From: an uncultured Alistipes sp.
GTDB lineage: Bacteria; Bacteroidota; Bacteroidia; Bacteroidales; Rikenellaceae
Reading direction: 5' to 3'
DNA: 56,316 bases
Assembly (NCBI GenBank): GCA_944321765.1
Contig: CALUMQ010000015.1
Span: forward strand, 1 to 56,316
Each line of letters starts with the position of its first letter. Within the stretch, counting starts at the first letter, position 1. This document shows, one piece after another, positions 1-8,570 of the stretch. The notes below the pieces were generated by a model. It saw nothing but the letters and a program-made list of their open reading frames with translations, searched no databases and was not told the origin of the DNA. The position numbers were made by a program, and so were the translations under genes.

Positions 1-314
1 CCGCGGGCGATGAACAGACCGTCCATCTTCTCGAGGTCGTTCTGAAGACCGTCGTAGTTGCGCGAGAGCAGTCCCGGAGCCAGCGTCACTTCGAGCATAT
101 GGCCTTCGAACTCGACCTTGTCGCCGATCTTCAGCCCGCGGGTGCTGTCAAAAACCTGTACATAGGCCGCATCGCCTATGACCTTGATGACCTCGGCCAT
201 CATTCTGGTATCGCCCGTCCACACGTGGCAGATCTCGTTCTGGCCCACAGGTCCGTCGGCCTTGACGATCACGATGTTGGAGATGATACCGTTTACACGT
301 CCTGTCGTTTTCAT
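1..314 (-). CDS. atpA: V-type ATP synthase subunit A, N-terminal part (cut by window edge)
   Basis: The first 104 codons of the catalytic A subunit of a V/A-type ATPase, read leftward from the ATG at 314 and running off the left edge. The visible part begins MKTTGRVNGIISNIVIVKADG and continues through the N-terminal beta-barrel domain (GDTRMMAEVIKVIGDAAYVQV, TRGLKIGDKVEF). The nucleotide-binding domain lies outside the window. The family couples ATP turnover on the A3B3 head to ion movement through the membrane ring. It is third in the E, DUF2764, A order, 9 nt after the preceding stop, so almost certainly co-transcribed. The symbol follows common bacterial usage for V-type operons (ntpA is equivalent). 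Confidence 0.93.
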   Translation of the reverse strand, partial: MKTTGRVNGIISNIVIVKADGPVGQNEICHVWTGDTRMMAEVIKVIGDAAYVQVFDSTRGLKIGDKVEFEGHMLEVTLAPGLLSRNYDGLQNDLEKMDGLFIAR

Positions 315-323
315 TGTATGTCG

Positions 324-1160
324 TTATTGTTTATTTTCAATCAGCTCCCGCCCGTCGAGCTCCTGCAGCAGCCGGGCGAAGAGTTCCCGGCCCCGGGCGA
401 CGTCCAGATGCGCCCAGCGCGCCACGATGTTCACGCGCACCAGGTAGGACAAAATCGCATTGATGTCGAAGTAGTCGAACGTGGAGAGTTCCGACGCCTC
501 GTTCCAGCGGATGCGGTCGATCTTGTGCTCCTTTTCGAGGAGGTTCGACTCGTCGTTCACCGCCGCGATCACGGCATCGATATAGGGAAGTTCGCCGCGC
601 AGTCCGAAATCGGAGGCCGAACTGCGGCACATCTGGCTCACCAGGTCGTCGTTGCCCACGACAACCTCCTCGACGGCACGCCCCGCGGCGCGTGCGGTCA
701 CGGCCGCGGCGACGTTGCGCAGCGTGCGGTCGAACTCCGACCACTGACGCAGGAAGCGGCTCTTCGACGCGGCGCACGTCGTGTAGTAGGCGCCGAACAG
801 CGCCTTTTCGAAACGTTGCGCCGTGTCGACCGTCTCGGCATCCTCACCCTCGGGCTCCGACCAGGCGCGCAGCACCTGCGCCACGGCCTCGGGCAGACGC
901 CGCGGCCGCTTCATCTCCTCCTCGAGCTCCTCGCGCGAGAGGTTGCCCAGCGGGTTGTGCGCCGTACGGCCCGCACGCAGAGCGGCGAGATTTTCGCAGT
1001 CGTAGTAGCCGTAGAGCAGGTGCACCGTACGGGCATCGCTCTTCGAGAGCTCCTCGAGGATCGAGGCCCGGATGGCCGCCGCATCGAAGCCCTTCGTATC
1101 GGCATCGAGCGCGTACTCCCGCAGCGAGGCTACCAGACAGTAATATTCGTTCCCGAACAT
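324..1160 (-). CDS. DUF2764 family protein of the V-type ATPase operon
   Basis: A 278-residue soluble protein starting MFGNEYYCLVASLREYALD; the short aromatic start followed by LVASL is the hallmark I associate with DUF2764. It has no signal peptide or membrane segment, is rich in charged helices, and ends ELDGRELIENKQ. DUF2764 genes are found between subunits E and A in the V-type ATPase operons of Bacteroidota and related phyla, where the protein is thought to stand in for, or work with, a C/d-type subunit linking stalk and ring; that role is inference from context. It lies 5 nt after atpE and 9 nt before atpA on the same strand. Confidence 0.85.
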   Translation of the reverse strand: MFGNEYYCLVASLREYALDADTKGFDAAAIRASILEELSKSDARTVHLLYGYYDCENLAALRAGRTAHNPLGNLSREELEEEMKRPRRLPEAVAQVLRAWSEPEGEDAETVDTAQRFEKALFGAYYTTCAASKSRFLRQWSEFDRTLRNVAAAVTARAAGRAVEEVVVGNDDLVSQMCRSSASDFGLRGELPYIDAVIAAVNDESNLLEKEHKIDRIRWNEASELSTFDYFDINAILSYLVRVNIVARWAHLDVARGRELFARLLQELDGRELIENKQ

Positions 1161-1165
1161 CTCGT

Positions 1166-1780
1166 TTAGGCCTTAAACAGCAATTGATAGACTTTGTCGC
1201 GCAGGTACTCGGCCAGCAGCGCCTCGACATCGGCGTCGGAGAAGGAGATGTAGTAACCGCCATCCTTGGCGCCGACCTTGAAGCCGCTCTTCACCTCCTT
1301 GGAGTAACCCACCTCGATGCCGGCGTCGAGCAGCGCCCGGGCGCTCTTGGCAAAGGCCGCGTCGAACTTCGCACGCTCGGACTCGGGAAGCAGCGCCTGC
1401 AGCTCCACCTTGCCCGAATCGGCGCCGTTCCAGTTCTTGGCTACCGCCACGAGCATCTCCTCGACAAACGCGGGATCCACGACAGCACTCTTCACCCCTT
1501 CCGCGGTGGATTTGGTGATGATCAGCGACGCGATCTCCGCCTTGATCTTCGACACGGCCTGCTTTCCGGCCAGGGAGATTTCGGTCATGGTGTTCTTCTC
1601 GACATCCTCGGCCTTGCTCTGGGCCTTGCGGAGGATCTCCTCGGCCTTGGCGTTGGCCTCGGCGACGATTTTCTGAGCCTCGGCGCGGGCATCGGCAACC
1701 AGTTTGTCGGCATCGGCGCGACCCTTTTCGAGCCCTTCGTCGTAGAGCTTCCGGGTCAACTCTTGCAGTTTGTTTTCCAT
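1166..1780 (-). CDS. atpE: V-type ATP synthase subunit E (peripheral stalk)
   Basis: A 204-residue stalk subunit starting MENKLQELTRKLYDEG. Residues of about 15-85 form a long Ala/Glu/Lys-rich coiled coil with repeated KAEEILRKAQ-like heptads, followed by a globular C-terminal domain, the E-subunit architecture. The stalk holds the catalytic head against rotation. An in-frame ATG 24 codons further upstream (1852) is less likely, because it would include the sequence around the promoter box at 1820-1827. It is the first gene of the visible operon, 5 nt before the DUF2764 gene. Confidence 0.9.
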   Translation of the reverse strand: MENKLQELTRKLYDEGLEKGRADADKLVADARAEAQKIVAEANAKAEEILRKAQSKAEDVEKNTMTEISLAGKQAVSKIKAEIASLIITKSTAEGVKSAVVDPAFVEEMLVAVAKNWNGADSGKVELQALLPESERAKFDAAFAKSARALLDAGIEVGYSKEVKSGFKVGAKDGGYYISFSDADVEALLAEYLRDKVYQLLFKA

Positions 1781-1819
1781 ATTATGTTGTGTTTGATTAT
1801 ATTTTTCAATTTGCGCACA

Positions 1820-1827
1820 CAAATATA
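1820..1827 (-). promoter_or_regulatory. Putative -7 promoter box of the V-ATPase operon
   Basis: TATATTTG on the minus strand matches the Bacteroidota -7 consensus TAnnTTTG. It lies 40 nt before the atpE ATG, which gives a short leader. No convincing -33 TTTG was seen. Confidence 0.6.
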
Positions 1828-1903
1828 GAAAAGATTCTTCGAAAATCGACAACCCCCCGCGTCGTTATCGCCCATTTTGACAAAATTAGGGAGAAAAACG
1901 GCG

Positions 1904-1935
1904 AAAAAAGATCCGGACGCCGCAGCATCCGGATC
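1904..1935 (-). terminator. Rho-independent terminator after the DUF4301 gene
   Basis: On the minus strand GATCCGGA pairs with TCCGGATC across a 10-nt loop and is followed at once by six T. It lies about 85 nt past the stop of the leftward DUF4301 gene. Confidence 0.75.
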
Positions 1936-2019
1936 CGAAAACGACGAACGGGTATTCCGTTCTTTCAGCATTCAGGGAGAGTCGGGGAGAAACGGCGGGT
2001 CTCCGCCCCCCGGCGCCCG

Positions 2020-3465
2020 TCAACGGTGCTGCGGGCGCAGCAGGTCGAGCACCACCTTTACCGGGGAGAAGGTCGTGATCGGAACGTCGACAAAGACCGT
2101 GTTCCAATGCGCCATGGCGCCGTTCCACAGCCCGGGAAGCTCCTGGGCGCGCAGCTCGCGACCGCCGCTCGATTTCGACGAGATGAATCCCGTGGAGGGA
2201 TCGGTGTAGCGCCGCAGGTCGAATTTGCCACCCTGCGAGGTGCGTACGCCGCAGACCAGATCCACCGGGTTGAAGTGCGTGGCGGACTTCATCAGCGGCA
2301 GATCCTCCTCGGCGATCTGGCTCGACTCGGCAATCTGCAGCGACTCCGTACCGTCGGGATTCGCCACCCAGAAGGGGCCGCCGCCCGGCTCGCCCTCGTT
2401 GCGGACCATGCCGCAGACGCGGATCGGACGGTCGAGAACCGCACGCAGCAGCGCCGCATCGTACGACGCGGGGAGCTTCACGCACAACTTCCGCTCGACG
2501 AACGCCGCAACGGATGCCAGGTCGGCCGTGGCGTTGTCCAGCGCCCGGAGGTGTGCGAAGGCCTGCTCCTGCAGGTCGAGCAGCACGCCGGCCAGCACCT
2601 TCTTGTAACGGATCGTGTCGCCGCGATGCGCGTCGGTGGTCACGTTGTCGATATTCTTGATGAAGATCACGTCGGCATCGATCTCGTTCAGATTCTCGAT
2701 CAGCGCCCCGTGGCCTGCCGGACGGAAGAGCAGCCTTCCGTCGTCCTGGCGGAAGGGCGTGTTGTCGGGATTCACGGCAATGGTGTCGGTCGAGGGTTTC
2801 TGCACCGAGAAGGTGATCTCGTAGCGGATGCCGAAACGCGCCTCATAATAGGGCACCTTCTTCGCGAGCAGGCTCCGGAAGGCCTCCATATGTTCGGGTG
2901 AGACGGTGAAGTGGATGCGCGCCACACCCCCCGCGGCGGCGTAGGTCGCCCCTTCGACCAGATGCTCCTCGACAGCCTTGCGCGCCCCTTCGGGATAGGC
3001 GTGGAAGGTCACCAGCCCCTTGGGTTTGTGGCCGTATCCGAGTCCGTGGTTGACGATGGCATCGACCGTCGTGCGGTCGTCGGCGCCATCGGGCAGCACC
3101 CGCAGCAGTTCGGGCCAGAAGGCGAACTCCGGGAGATGTTCGAGCAGAATGTCGATACCCGGGCCGCGCCGGCCCTCGTTGACAAACGCGAAGAGCTCCT
3201 TGAACATGCGCGTCGCGGCGCCCGACGCCGGGACGAACTTCACGACGCGCAGTCGCCCGACCGTCTCTTCGTAACGCTTCACGGCGGCATCGGCCGCCGC
3301 CCCGTCGACCGGCAGCACGCCGTCACCCGGCGAAGCGGCCCGTACGACATTCAGCGGAGGAAATCCGCGGCGGAAGTTCTCCAGTTGAAGTTCCACCTGT
3401 TCCGGCGTCAGACCGTGTTCGGCGATCTGCTGCAAATCCTGTTCGGTAAACATGTTGTCCATCAT
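2020..3465 (-). CDS. DUF4301 family protein, nucleotidyltransferase-like
   Basis: A 481-residue cytosolic protein of the DUF4301 family, common in Bacteroidota. Two parts look like a sugar-nucleotidyltransferase fold: FVPASGAATRMFK (about residues 97-109) resembles the GxGTRM loop of UDP-sugar pyrophosphorylases, and GHGALIENLN followed by IKNIDNV resembles their uridine-binding and metal segments. The product is therefore plausibly a nucleotidyltransferase-like enzyme, but no substrate can be read from the sequence. It is a single-gene unit divergent from murB with its own terminator at 1904-1935. The start is one of two adjacent ATGs (3465 or 3462). The family has no assigned reaction that I know of. 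Confidence 0.8.
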   Translation of the reverse strand: MMDNMFTEQDLQQIAEHGLTPEQVELQLENFRRGFPPLNVVRAASPGDGVLPVDGAAADAAVKRYEETVGRLRVVKFVPASGAATRMFKELFAFVNEGRRGPGIDILLEHLPEFAFWPELLRVLPDGADDRTTVDAIVNHGLGYGHKPKGLVTFHAYPEGARKAVEEHLVEGATYAAAGGVARIHFTVSPEHMEAFRSLLAKKVPYYEARFGIRYEITFSVQKPSTDTIAVNPDNTPFRQDDGRLLFRPAGHGALIENLNEIDADVIFIKNIDNVTTDAHRGDTIRYKKVLAGVLLDLQEQAFAHLRALDNATADLASVAAFVERKLCVKLPASYDAALLRAVLDRPIRVCGMVRNEGEPGGGPFWVANPDGTESLQIAESSQIAEEDLPLMKSATHFNPVDLVCGVRTSQGGKFDLRRYTDPSTGFISSKSSGGRELRAQELPGLWNGAMAHWNTVFVDVPITTFSPVKVVLDLLRPQHR

Positions 3466-3639
3466 TTAAAGTTGCACACGATGTTCCGCCCCGGGAGATC
3501 CGCACATGGACGCCGCCGGAAGGATTCCGGCATCACCCGCGGGCCGCACGGCGGAACATTCGCAAAAGACGGGAGAACCGATTCGGCACTCCGCGGCACA
3601 ATGACGTCCGCCGTCATTCAAAAATAGTAAATTATTTCG

Positions 3640-3647
3640 TAACTTTG
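3640..3647 (+). promoter_or_regulatory. Putative -7 promoter box of murB
   Basis: TAACTTTG, a full TAnnTTTG match, ends only 6 nt before the murB ATG at 3654. Transcription would begin at or next to the start codon, so the message is probably leaderless or nearly so. Confidence 0.6.
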
Positions 3648-3653
3648 CACATC

Positions 3654-4661
3654 ATGATCCGAGAATTTCACCATATCGGCCTGCGCGACCGCAACAGTTT
3701 CGGTGTCTGCCAGCAGGCCGCCCGTCTCGTCGAGTTCGAAACGCCCGACGATCTGCGCGATTTTTTCGCCCCGGGGATCCCCGACCGCTGGACGGTCCTC
3801 GCCGGAGGCAACAACATCCTCTTCACCGAAGACTACGACGGCGTGCTGCTGACGCCCGTCGCCCGCGCCATCACCCCCCTATCCGAAGAGGGCGACACCG
3901 TGCGCGTGCGCGTCGAGGCGGGTGTCGAGTGGGACGATCTGGTGGCCTGGGCCGTCGACCGCGGACTCTGGGGCATAGAAAACCTCTCGCTCATCCCCGG
4001 CAGGGCGGGCGCCGCTCCGGTCCAGAACATCGGCGCCTACGGCTGCGAGGCGAAGGATGCGATCCGCCGCGTGGAGACCTTCTGCGTCGAGTCGGGGGCG
4101 CTGCTGACCCTCGACGCCGCGCACTGCGGATTCGGGTACCGCGAAAGCGTCTTCAAGCACATGCTCAAGGGGCGGGTCATCATCACGGCCATCGAGATAG
4201 AACTCTCGCGCACGCCGCACCCGAAGCTCGGATACGGAGACGTCGAGCGCGAGGTCGCGGCGCGCGGAGGCGCCACGCTGCACAACATCCGCGAGGCGAT
4301 CTGCGCGATCCGCCGCGCGAAGCTGCCCGATCCGGCCGTGCTGGGCAACGCCGGGAGCTTCTTCAAGAATCCCGTCGTCGAGGCGCCGGTGGCCGGGGAG
4401 CTGCTGGCACGGTATCCCGACATGCCCCACTACCCGGCCCCCGACGGACGCGTGAAGCTGGCCGCCGGATGGCTCATCGACCGCTGCGGACTGAAGGGCT
4501 GCCGCGAAGGAGCCGTCGGCGTGCACGAACGCCAGGCCCTCGTGCTGGTCAACTACGGCGGCGCCACGGGCCGCGAGGTGATCGACTTCGCCCGCAAGAT
4601 CCAGGCCCGGGTCCGCGAACAATTCGGCATCGACATTGACACCGAGGTGAACATCCTATGA
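3654..4661 (+). CDS. murB: UDP-N-acetylenolpyruvoylglucosamine reductase
   Basis: A 335-residue FAD enzyme that reduces UDP-GlcNAc-enolpyruvate to UDP-MurNAc with NADPH in the cytosolic stage of peptidoglycan synthesis. Visible family motifs are the N-terminal RDRNSFGV (the NTFG-like motif near residue 14), GGNN for FAD binding, IPGRAGAAPVQNIGAYG, and GNAGSFFKNP containing the Ser that serves as proton donor in this family. I chose the ATG at 3654: the NTFG-like motif then sits at its usual distance from the N-terminus, and a TTG at 3645 would lie inside the promoter box. The stop overlaps the tilS start (ATGA), so the two are translationally coupled. Confidence 0.95.
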   Translation: MIREFHHIGLRDRNSFGVCQQAARLVEFETPDDLRDFFAPGIPDRWTVLAGGNNILFTEDYDGVLLTPVARAITPLSEEGDTVRVRVEAGVEWDDLVAWAVDRGLWGIENLSLIPGRAGAAPVQNIGAYGCEAKDAIRRVETFCVESGALLTLDAAHCGFGYRESVFKHMLKGRVIITAIEIELSRTPHPKLGYGDVEREVAARGGATLHNIREAICAIRRAKLPDPAVLGNAGSFFKNPVVEAPVAGELLARYPDMPHYPAPDGRVKLAAGWLIDRCGLKGCREGAVGVHERQALVLVNYGGATGREVIDFARKIQARVREQFGIDIDTEVNIL

Positions 4662-6016
4662 ATACGAATCTTCAGGAGGCTTTCCAACACTACATCGACG
4701 AGAACGAACTCGTCACGCACGACGACCGCATTCTGCTCACCGTCTCGGGCGGCGTCGACTCGATGGTGCTGCTTTCGCTCTTCATCAACGCGGGATACCG
4801 GGTGGGCGTCGCCCACTGCAACTTCCAGCTGCGCGGGGCCGAGAGCGACGAGGACGAGGTGCTCGTCGAGCAGCAGGCGGCGAAATTCGGCGTGCCGTTC
4901 TACAACCGGCGCTTCGATACCGCGGGCGAGATGGAGCGCACGGGCGAATCGATGGAGATGGCGGCCCGGCGGCTGCGCTACGCCTGGTTCAACGACCTGA
5001 GCCACGAACACGGATACTCGGCCATCGCCATTGCCCACCACGCCGACGACTCGATCGAGACCTTCTTCATCAACCTGCTGCGCGGCACCGGGCTGCGCGG
5101 CCTGACCGGCATCTCGACGCAGGTCGGGAAGGTCATCCGCCCGCTGCTGTTCGCCTCACGCAAGGAGATCCTCGAATACGCCGTGCAGCACCACATTCCG
5201 TTCCGCGAGGACTCGACGAACCGTTCGACGAAATACCTGCGCAACAAGATCCGCCTGGGGCTCATCCCCCGCATCCGGGAGATCAACCCCAAGTTCACCC
5301 CGCTGATGATCCGCAACCTCGCGCGGCTGACCGACGCCCAGCGCTTCATCGACCACGGCATCGAGCGCATCCGCCGGGAGGCCGTGACCTCGGAGGCGGG
5401 CATCGACACGATTCACCTCGAACGGCTTGACCCGGACTTTCCGCGCGAATTCGTCATCTACGAACTCCTCGCCTCGGCCTACGGATTCAAGGGCGACGTC
5501 ATCGACTCGCTCTGCCGGGCCCTCGAACAGAAGGGGGAGACGACCACCGGCAAACGCTTCTACGCCCGCGACCGGGTGGCCTACATCGACCGCGGACGGA
5601 TCGTCGTCACGCAGATCGCCCCGGACGACGAGTGTCGGACGACCATCCCCCGCGGAACCCCGCGCGCCTACTGCGGCAACGCGGCGCTCTACTTCGAGAC
5701 ACTCGACATCGACGCCATCAAGAACTTCGGTGTCCCGGAGCAGATCGCCCAGGTCGACGCCGACCGCCTGCACTACCCGCTCACGCTGCGCCGCTGGAAG
5801 GAGGGCGACTGGTTCATACCCTTCGGCATGACGGGCCGCAAGAAGGTGAGCGACTTCCTGATCGACGCCAAGGTCTCCGCCGCCGAAAAGCAGCGGCAGT
5901 TCGTGCTGCTCTCGGGCGACGACATCGTCTGGCTCGTCGGCCGGCGCATCGACGACCGCTACCGCCTCACGCCCGAGACCGAGAACGTCCTGCGCATCAC
6001 CAAAGAGATCGTCTGA
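4658..6016 (+). CDS. tilS: tRNA(Ile)-lysidine synthase
   Basis: A 452-residue ATP pyrophosphatase that places lysine on C34 of the CAU-anticodon tRNA-Ile so that it reads AUA. The PP-loop SGGVDS is at residues 30-35, followed by HCNFQLRGAESDEDE and the IAIAHHADDSIETFFINLLRGTGLRGL stretch that typifies TilS, with tRNA-binding C-terminal domains and an RRWKEGDWFIPFGM segment near the end. Length is normal for the full-length form. It overlaps murB by 4 nt and is followed after 1 nt by holA, so these genes form one operon. Confidence 0.95.
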   Translation: MNTNLQEAFQHYIDENELVTHDDRILLTVSGGVDSMVLLSLFINAGYRVGVAHCNFQLRGAESDEDEVLVEQQAAKFGVPFYNRRFDTAGEMERTGESMEMAARRLRYAWFNDLSHEHGYSAIAIAHHADDSIETFFINLLRGTGLRGLTGISTQVGKVIRPLLFASRKEILEYAVQHHIPFREDSTNRSTKYLRNKIRLGLIPRIREINPKFTPLMIRNLARLTDAQRFIDHGIERIRREAVTSEAGIDTIHLERLDPDFPREFVIYELLASAYGFKGDVIDSLCRALEQKGETTTGKRFYARDRVAYIDRGRIVVTQIAPDDECRTTIPRGTPRAYCGNAALYFETLDIDAIKNFGVPEQIAQVDADRLHYPLTLRRWKEGDWFIPFGMTGRKKVSDFLIDAKVSAAEKQRQFVLLSGDDIVWLVGRRIDDRYRLTPETENVLRITKEIV

Positions 6017-6017
6017 C

Positions 6018-7088
6018 ATGGCCAAGGGAACGCTGAAATTCAAGGATTCGGTCGCCGCGTTCGAACGCCTCAGCGCCGACATCGGGGCGCGGAAGTTCGC
6101 CCCCATCTATCTGCTCATGGGCGAGGAGAGCTACTTCATCGACGCACTGTGCGAGCAGCTCGCCTCGACGATTCTCGACGAGGCGGCCCGCGCCTTCAAC
6201 CAGACGACCGTCTACGGCAAGGATACCGAGGCGGGGCAGGTCATCAACCTCTGCCGCCAGATGCCGATGATGGGACAGTGGCAGGTCGTGATCCTCAAGG
6301 AGGCACAGCAGCTGCGGGGGCTCGACAAGCTCTCGTACTACACGCAGAAGCCCTCGCCGACGACTATCCTCGTCATCTGCCACAAGGAGAAGAACGTCGA
6401 CCGCCGGTCGGCCTTCTACAAGGGCTGTGCGGCCCACGGCGAGGTCTTCGAGTCGGTGCGCCCGCGCGACTACGAGATCGCCTCGTGGCTGCAGCAGTTC
6501 ATCGCCCGCCACGGCTTCACGATCGACCCGAAAGCCCTCTCGATGCTCACCGACCACCTGGGAACCGACATCGCGAAGATCTCCAACGAGCTGCACAAGC
6601 TGACCGTCTCGCTCCCCGAGGGTACCAAACGCATCACCGATGCCGACATCGAGGCGAACATCGGCATCTCGAAGGATTTCAACAACTTCGAATTGTGCAG
6701 GGCGGTCGTCACGCGCGACATGTCCCGGGCGCTGATGATCGCCGACCACTTCGCCCGCAATCCCAAGGACAATCCGCTGCTGCTCACCGTCATGGCACTC
6801 TTCGGACAGTTCCGCGACCTCTTCATCGTGAACTACCTGCGCTGGCTCGCACGCCGCCGCAACCAGCCCTTCCCGTCGGACCAGGAGCTGATGCGCCTGC
6901 TGCGCAAGAACAACACCTTCGTACTCGGGGAGATCAAGCAGCAGGCCGCGCTGTGGGACAACCGCAAGGTCTTCCAGGTGCTGGGGCTGCTGCGCGAATA
7001 CGACGCCAAGAGCAAGGGACTCAACGCCGGCGGGGCATCGGACGGCGAACTGCTGCGCGAGCTGCTGCTGAAAATCTTCCTCCAGTGA
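6018..7088 (+). CDS. holA: DNA polymerase III subunit delta
   Basis: A 356-residue clamp-loader subunit that opens the beta ring during replication. The N-terminal segment APIYLLMGEESYFIDALCEQL is typical of HolA, followed by an AAA+-like domain with no Walker A motif (expected for delta) and an all-helical C-terminal collar domain. Length matches the family. It starts 1 nt after tilS stops, and its TGA overlaps the GTG start of the next gene, placing it in the murB-tilS-holA operon. Confidence 0.9.
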   Translation: MAKGTLKFKDSVAAFERLSADIGARKFAPIYLLMGEESYFIDALCEQLASTILDEAARAFNQTTVYGKDTEAGQVINLCRQMPMMGQWQVVILKEAQQLRGLDKLSYYTQKPSPTTILVICHKEKNVDRRSAFYKGCAAHGEVFESVRPRDYEIASWLQQFIARHGFTIDPKALSMLTDHLGTDIAKISNELHKLTVSLPEGTKRITDADIEANIGISKDFNNFELCRAVVTRDMSRALMIADHFARNPKDNPLLLTVMALFGQFRDLFIVNYLRWLARRRNQPFPSDQELMRLLRKNNTFVLGEIKQQAALWDNRKVFQVLGLLREYDAKSKGLNAGGASDGELLRELLLKIFLQ

Positions 7089-7828
7089 GCGACATCTACC
7101 TGTATCAGACGCTGCACCTGGCAGCCGGACGCACGGTGCGCAACCTCGAGGCACACATCGCCGTGCTCGACGGAGCGTCGCGCCGGCTCTTCGGACGTCC
7201 CTACGCGCCCGGCGCCGAGGCGCTCGCCCGGCGCATTGCGGCCCTGGCCACGGAGGAGCGTCTCCCCACGCGGGTCTCGGGATTCGTCCGTCTGGAGCTC
7301 GGGCCCGACGGCGAAGAGCGCCTCTCGCCGGCCGGCGTCTCGCTCTATGCGGGCTATGCGTTCCGCAGCCTCACCCCCTCGGCCGCCATTCTCAACTACG
7401 ACATCCCCTTCTCCGAAGCACCGACATCGGTCCGCGAGGCCACCGCACGCTGGGCCTGTCACGAAGCCATGCGCCGGGGGGCCGACATCGCCGTGCGCTG
7501 CGACCGCACGGGGGTGCTCCGCGAGAGCGACAACGCCCCGCTGCTGTGCGCGACGGACCGCATCGTGCGCATCGCCCCGGGGCTGGCGAGCGTCGAACGG
7601 CAGCTGGCCACGGAGGCGGTCCGCGCCGCCGGACTGGAGCTTCGCGAGGAGCCGTTCGGCCGCGACGAGCTGCCGCAGCTCGACGAGCTCTTCTTCGTCG
7701 ACCACCGCGGCGTCACGGCCCTCTCGCACTGCGACGGACAGCCGCTGATGACACTCCTCGCCGAGCGTGTCGCCGAAGCGCTGGAGGGGCTTTTTGCGAA
7801 GAAGGAGCGGCCTTTCGCGAAAAAATAG
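7085..7828 (+). CDS. Class IV aminotransferase-fold protein lacking the PLP lysine
   Basis: A 247-residue protein read from a GTG at 7085 that overlaps the holA stop. The C-terminal half follows the branched-chain aminotransferase/aminodeoxychorismate lyase pattern: a GADIAVRCDRTGVLRESDNA stretch in place of GADEALLLDxxGxVxExxxxN, then IAPGLASVERQL for the cofactor-phosphate region, then LPQLDELFFVDHRGV and a final pocket loop. The lysine that should carry pyridoxal phosphate is missing, and the whole protein has no lysine before the last ten residues, so normal transaminase chemistry looks impossible. It may be a pseudoenzyme or use the fold differently. No upstream ATG gives a better start. 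Function unknown. Confidence 0.72.
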   Translation: MSDIYLYQTLHLAAGRTVRNLEAHIAVLDGASRRLFGRPYAPGAEALARRIAALATEERLPTRVSGFVRLELGPDGEERLSPAGVSLYAGYAFRSLTPSAAILNYDIPFSEAPTSVREATARWACHEAMRRGADIAVRCDRTGVLRESDNAPLLCATDRIVRIAPGLASVERQLATEAVRAAGLELREEPFGRDELPQLDELFFVDHRGVTALSHCDGQPLMTLLAERVAEALEGLFAKKERPFAKK

Positions 7829-7889
7829 AAACCCCGCGGGCCCCAAGGCAACTATCTTTCGGGAACAAATCCCCCAGATTCCCGAAATC

Positions 7890-8483
7890 ATGCAGAAATA
7901 CCTTATTCTTTACGCGGCGGTCGCCACCGCCCTGCTCATCTTCGTCTTCCGCCACTACCGGGGCGAGAACCGACGCCTTACGCAGAACCAGACGGCCCTG
8001 GCCTCCGAGGTCGAGCATTACCGCACGCGGCTGGGCGAGGAGGCCGCCTCAACCCAGGCATTACGCCTCCGCTGCGCGGAGTTCGAGGAGCTGCGGGCCG
8101 CCGATGCCGAGCGGATCCGACAACTGGGAATCCGGCTCCGGAGGCTCGAAGCCGCCGGGAAGCACATCACGCAGAGCGACCTCTCGCTCCGGGCGCCGCT
8201 GCGCGACACCCTTGTCGTGCTGCGGCGCGACACGCTTCCGATTGCCGAGCCGGCCCGTCATTTCCGCTGGCAGGATCCCTGGGTGCGGGTCGAGGGCATC
8301 GTCGGCCGCGACTCGGTAGAATGCCGCGTGCGGAGTGTCGACACGCTGCGGCAGGTGGTGCACCGCATTCCGCGGCGGTTCCTCTTCATCCGCTGGGGGA
8401 CGAAGGCCCTGCGGCAGGAGATCGTCTCGTCGAACCCCCACACGCACATCGTCTATACGGAATACATCCGGATCGAGCGGTAA
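7890..8483 (+). CDS. DUF6549 family membrane-anchored coiled-coil protein
   Basis: A 197-residue protein starting MQKYLILYAAVATALLIFVF: one N-terminal membrane helix (residues 4-20), then a charged coiled coil of about residues 25-95, then a compact C-terminal domain with RRFLFIRWGTKALRQEI and SSNPHTHIVYTEYI. The C-terminus closely resembles what I remember of DUF6549 proteins, which mostly occur in Bacteroides prophages and integrative elements near lysis genes. Here it stands alone, with no other phage gene nearby. The short spacing (61 nt) from the preceding gene suggests read-through from the holA operon, and a terminator follows at 8509. The ATG at 7890 is chosen because it begins the signal-anchor; an upstream in-frame extension is low-complexity. 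Confidence 0.75.
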   Translation: MQKYLILYAAVATALLIFVFRHYRGENRRLTQNQTALASEVEHYRTRLGEEAASTQALRLRCAEFEELRAADAERIRQLGIRLRRLEAAGKHITQSDLSLRAPLRDTLVVLRRDTLPIAEPARHFRWQDPWVRVEGIVGRDSVECRVRSVDTLRQVVHRIPRRFLFIRWGTKALRQEIVSSNPHTHIVYTEYIRIER

Positions 8484-8508
8484 AAAACCGAAAAAAAACA
8501 GAAAAAAG

Positions 8509-8542
8509 AGCGGTTCTTCCCGTAAGGGTGGGCCGCTTTTTT
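8509..8542 (+). terminator. Rho-independent terminator after the DUF6549 gene
   Basis: AGCGG pairs with CCGCT, with an inner CCC/GGG pairing around GTAA, followed by six T. It separates the holA operon from the FecR-SusCD locus, whose first ATG is 28 nt further on. Confidence 0.7.
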
Positions 8543-8570
8543 CGTGTCTTAAAGGTAAAAACGAGATCGT

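Noticed and set aside
7890-8542. Possible prophage or integrative element around the DUF6549 gene.
   Set aside because: No integrase, attachment repeats, tRNA junction or other phage gene on either side; only the one gene resembles phage content.
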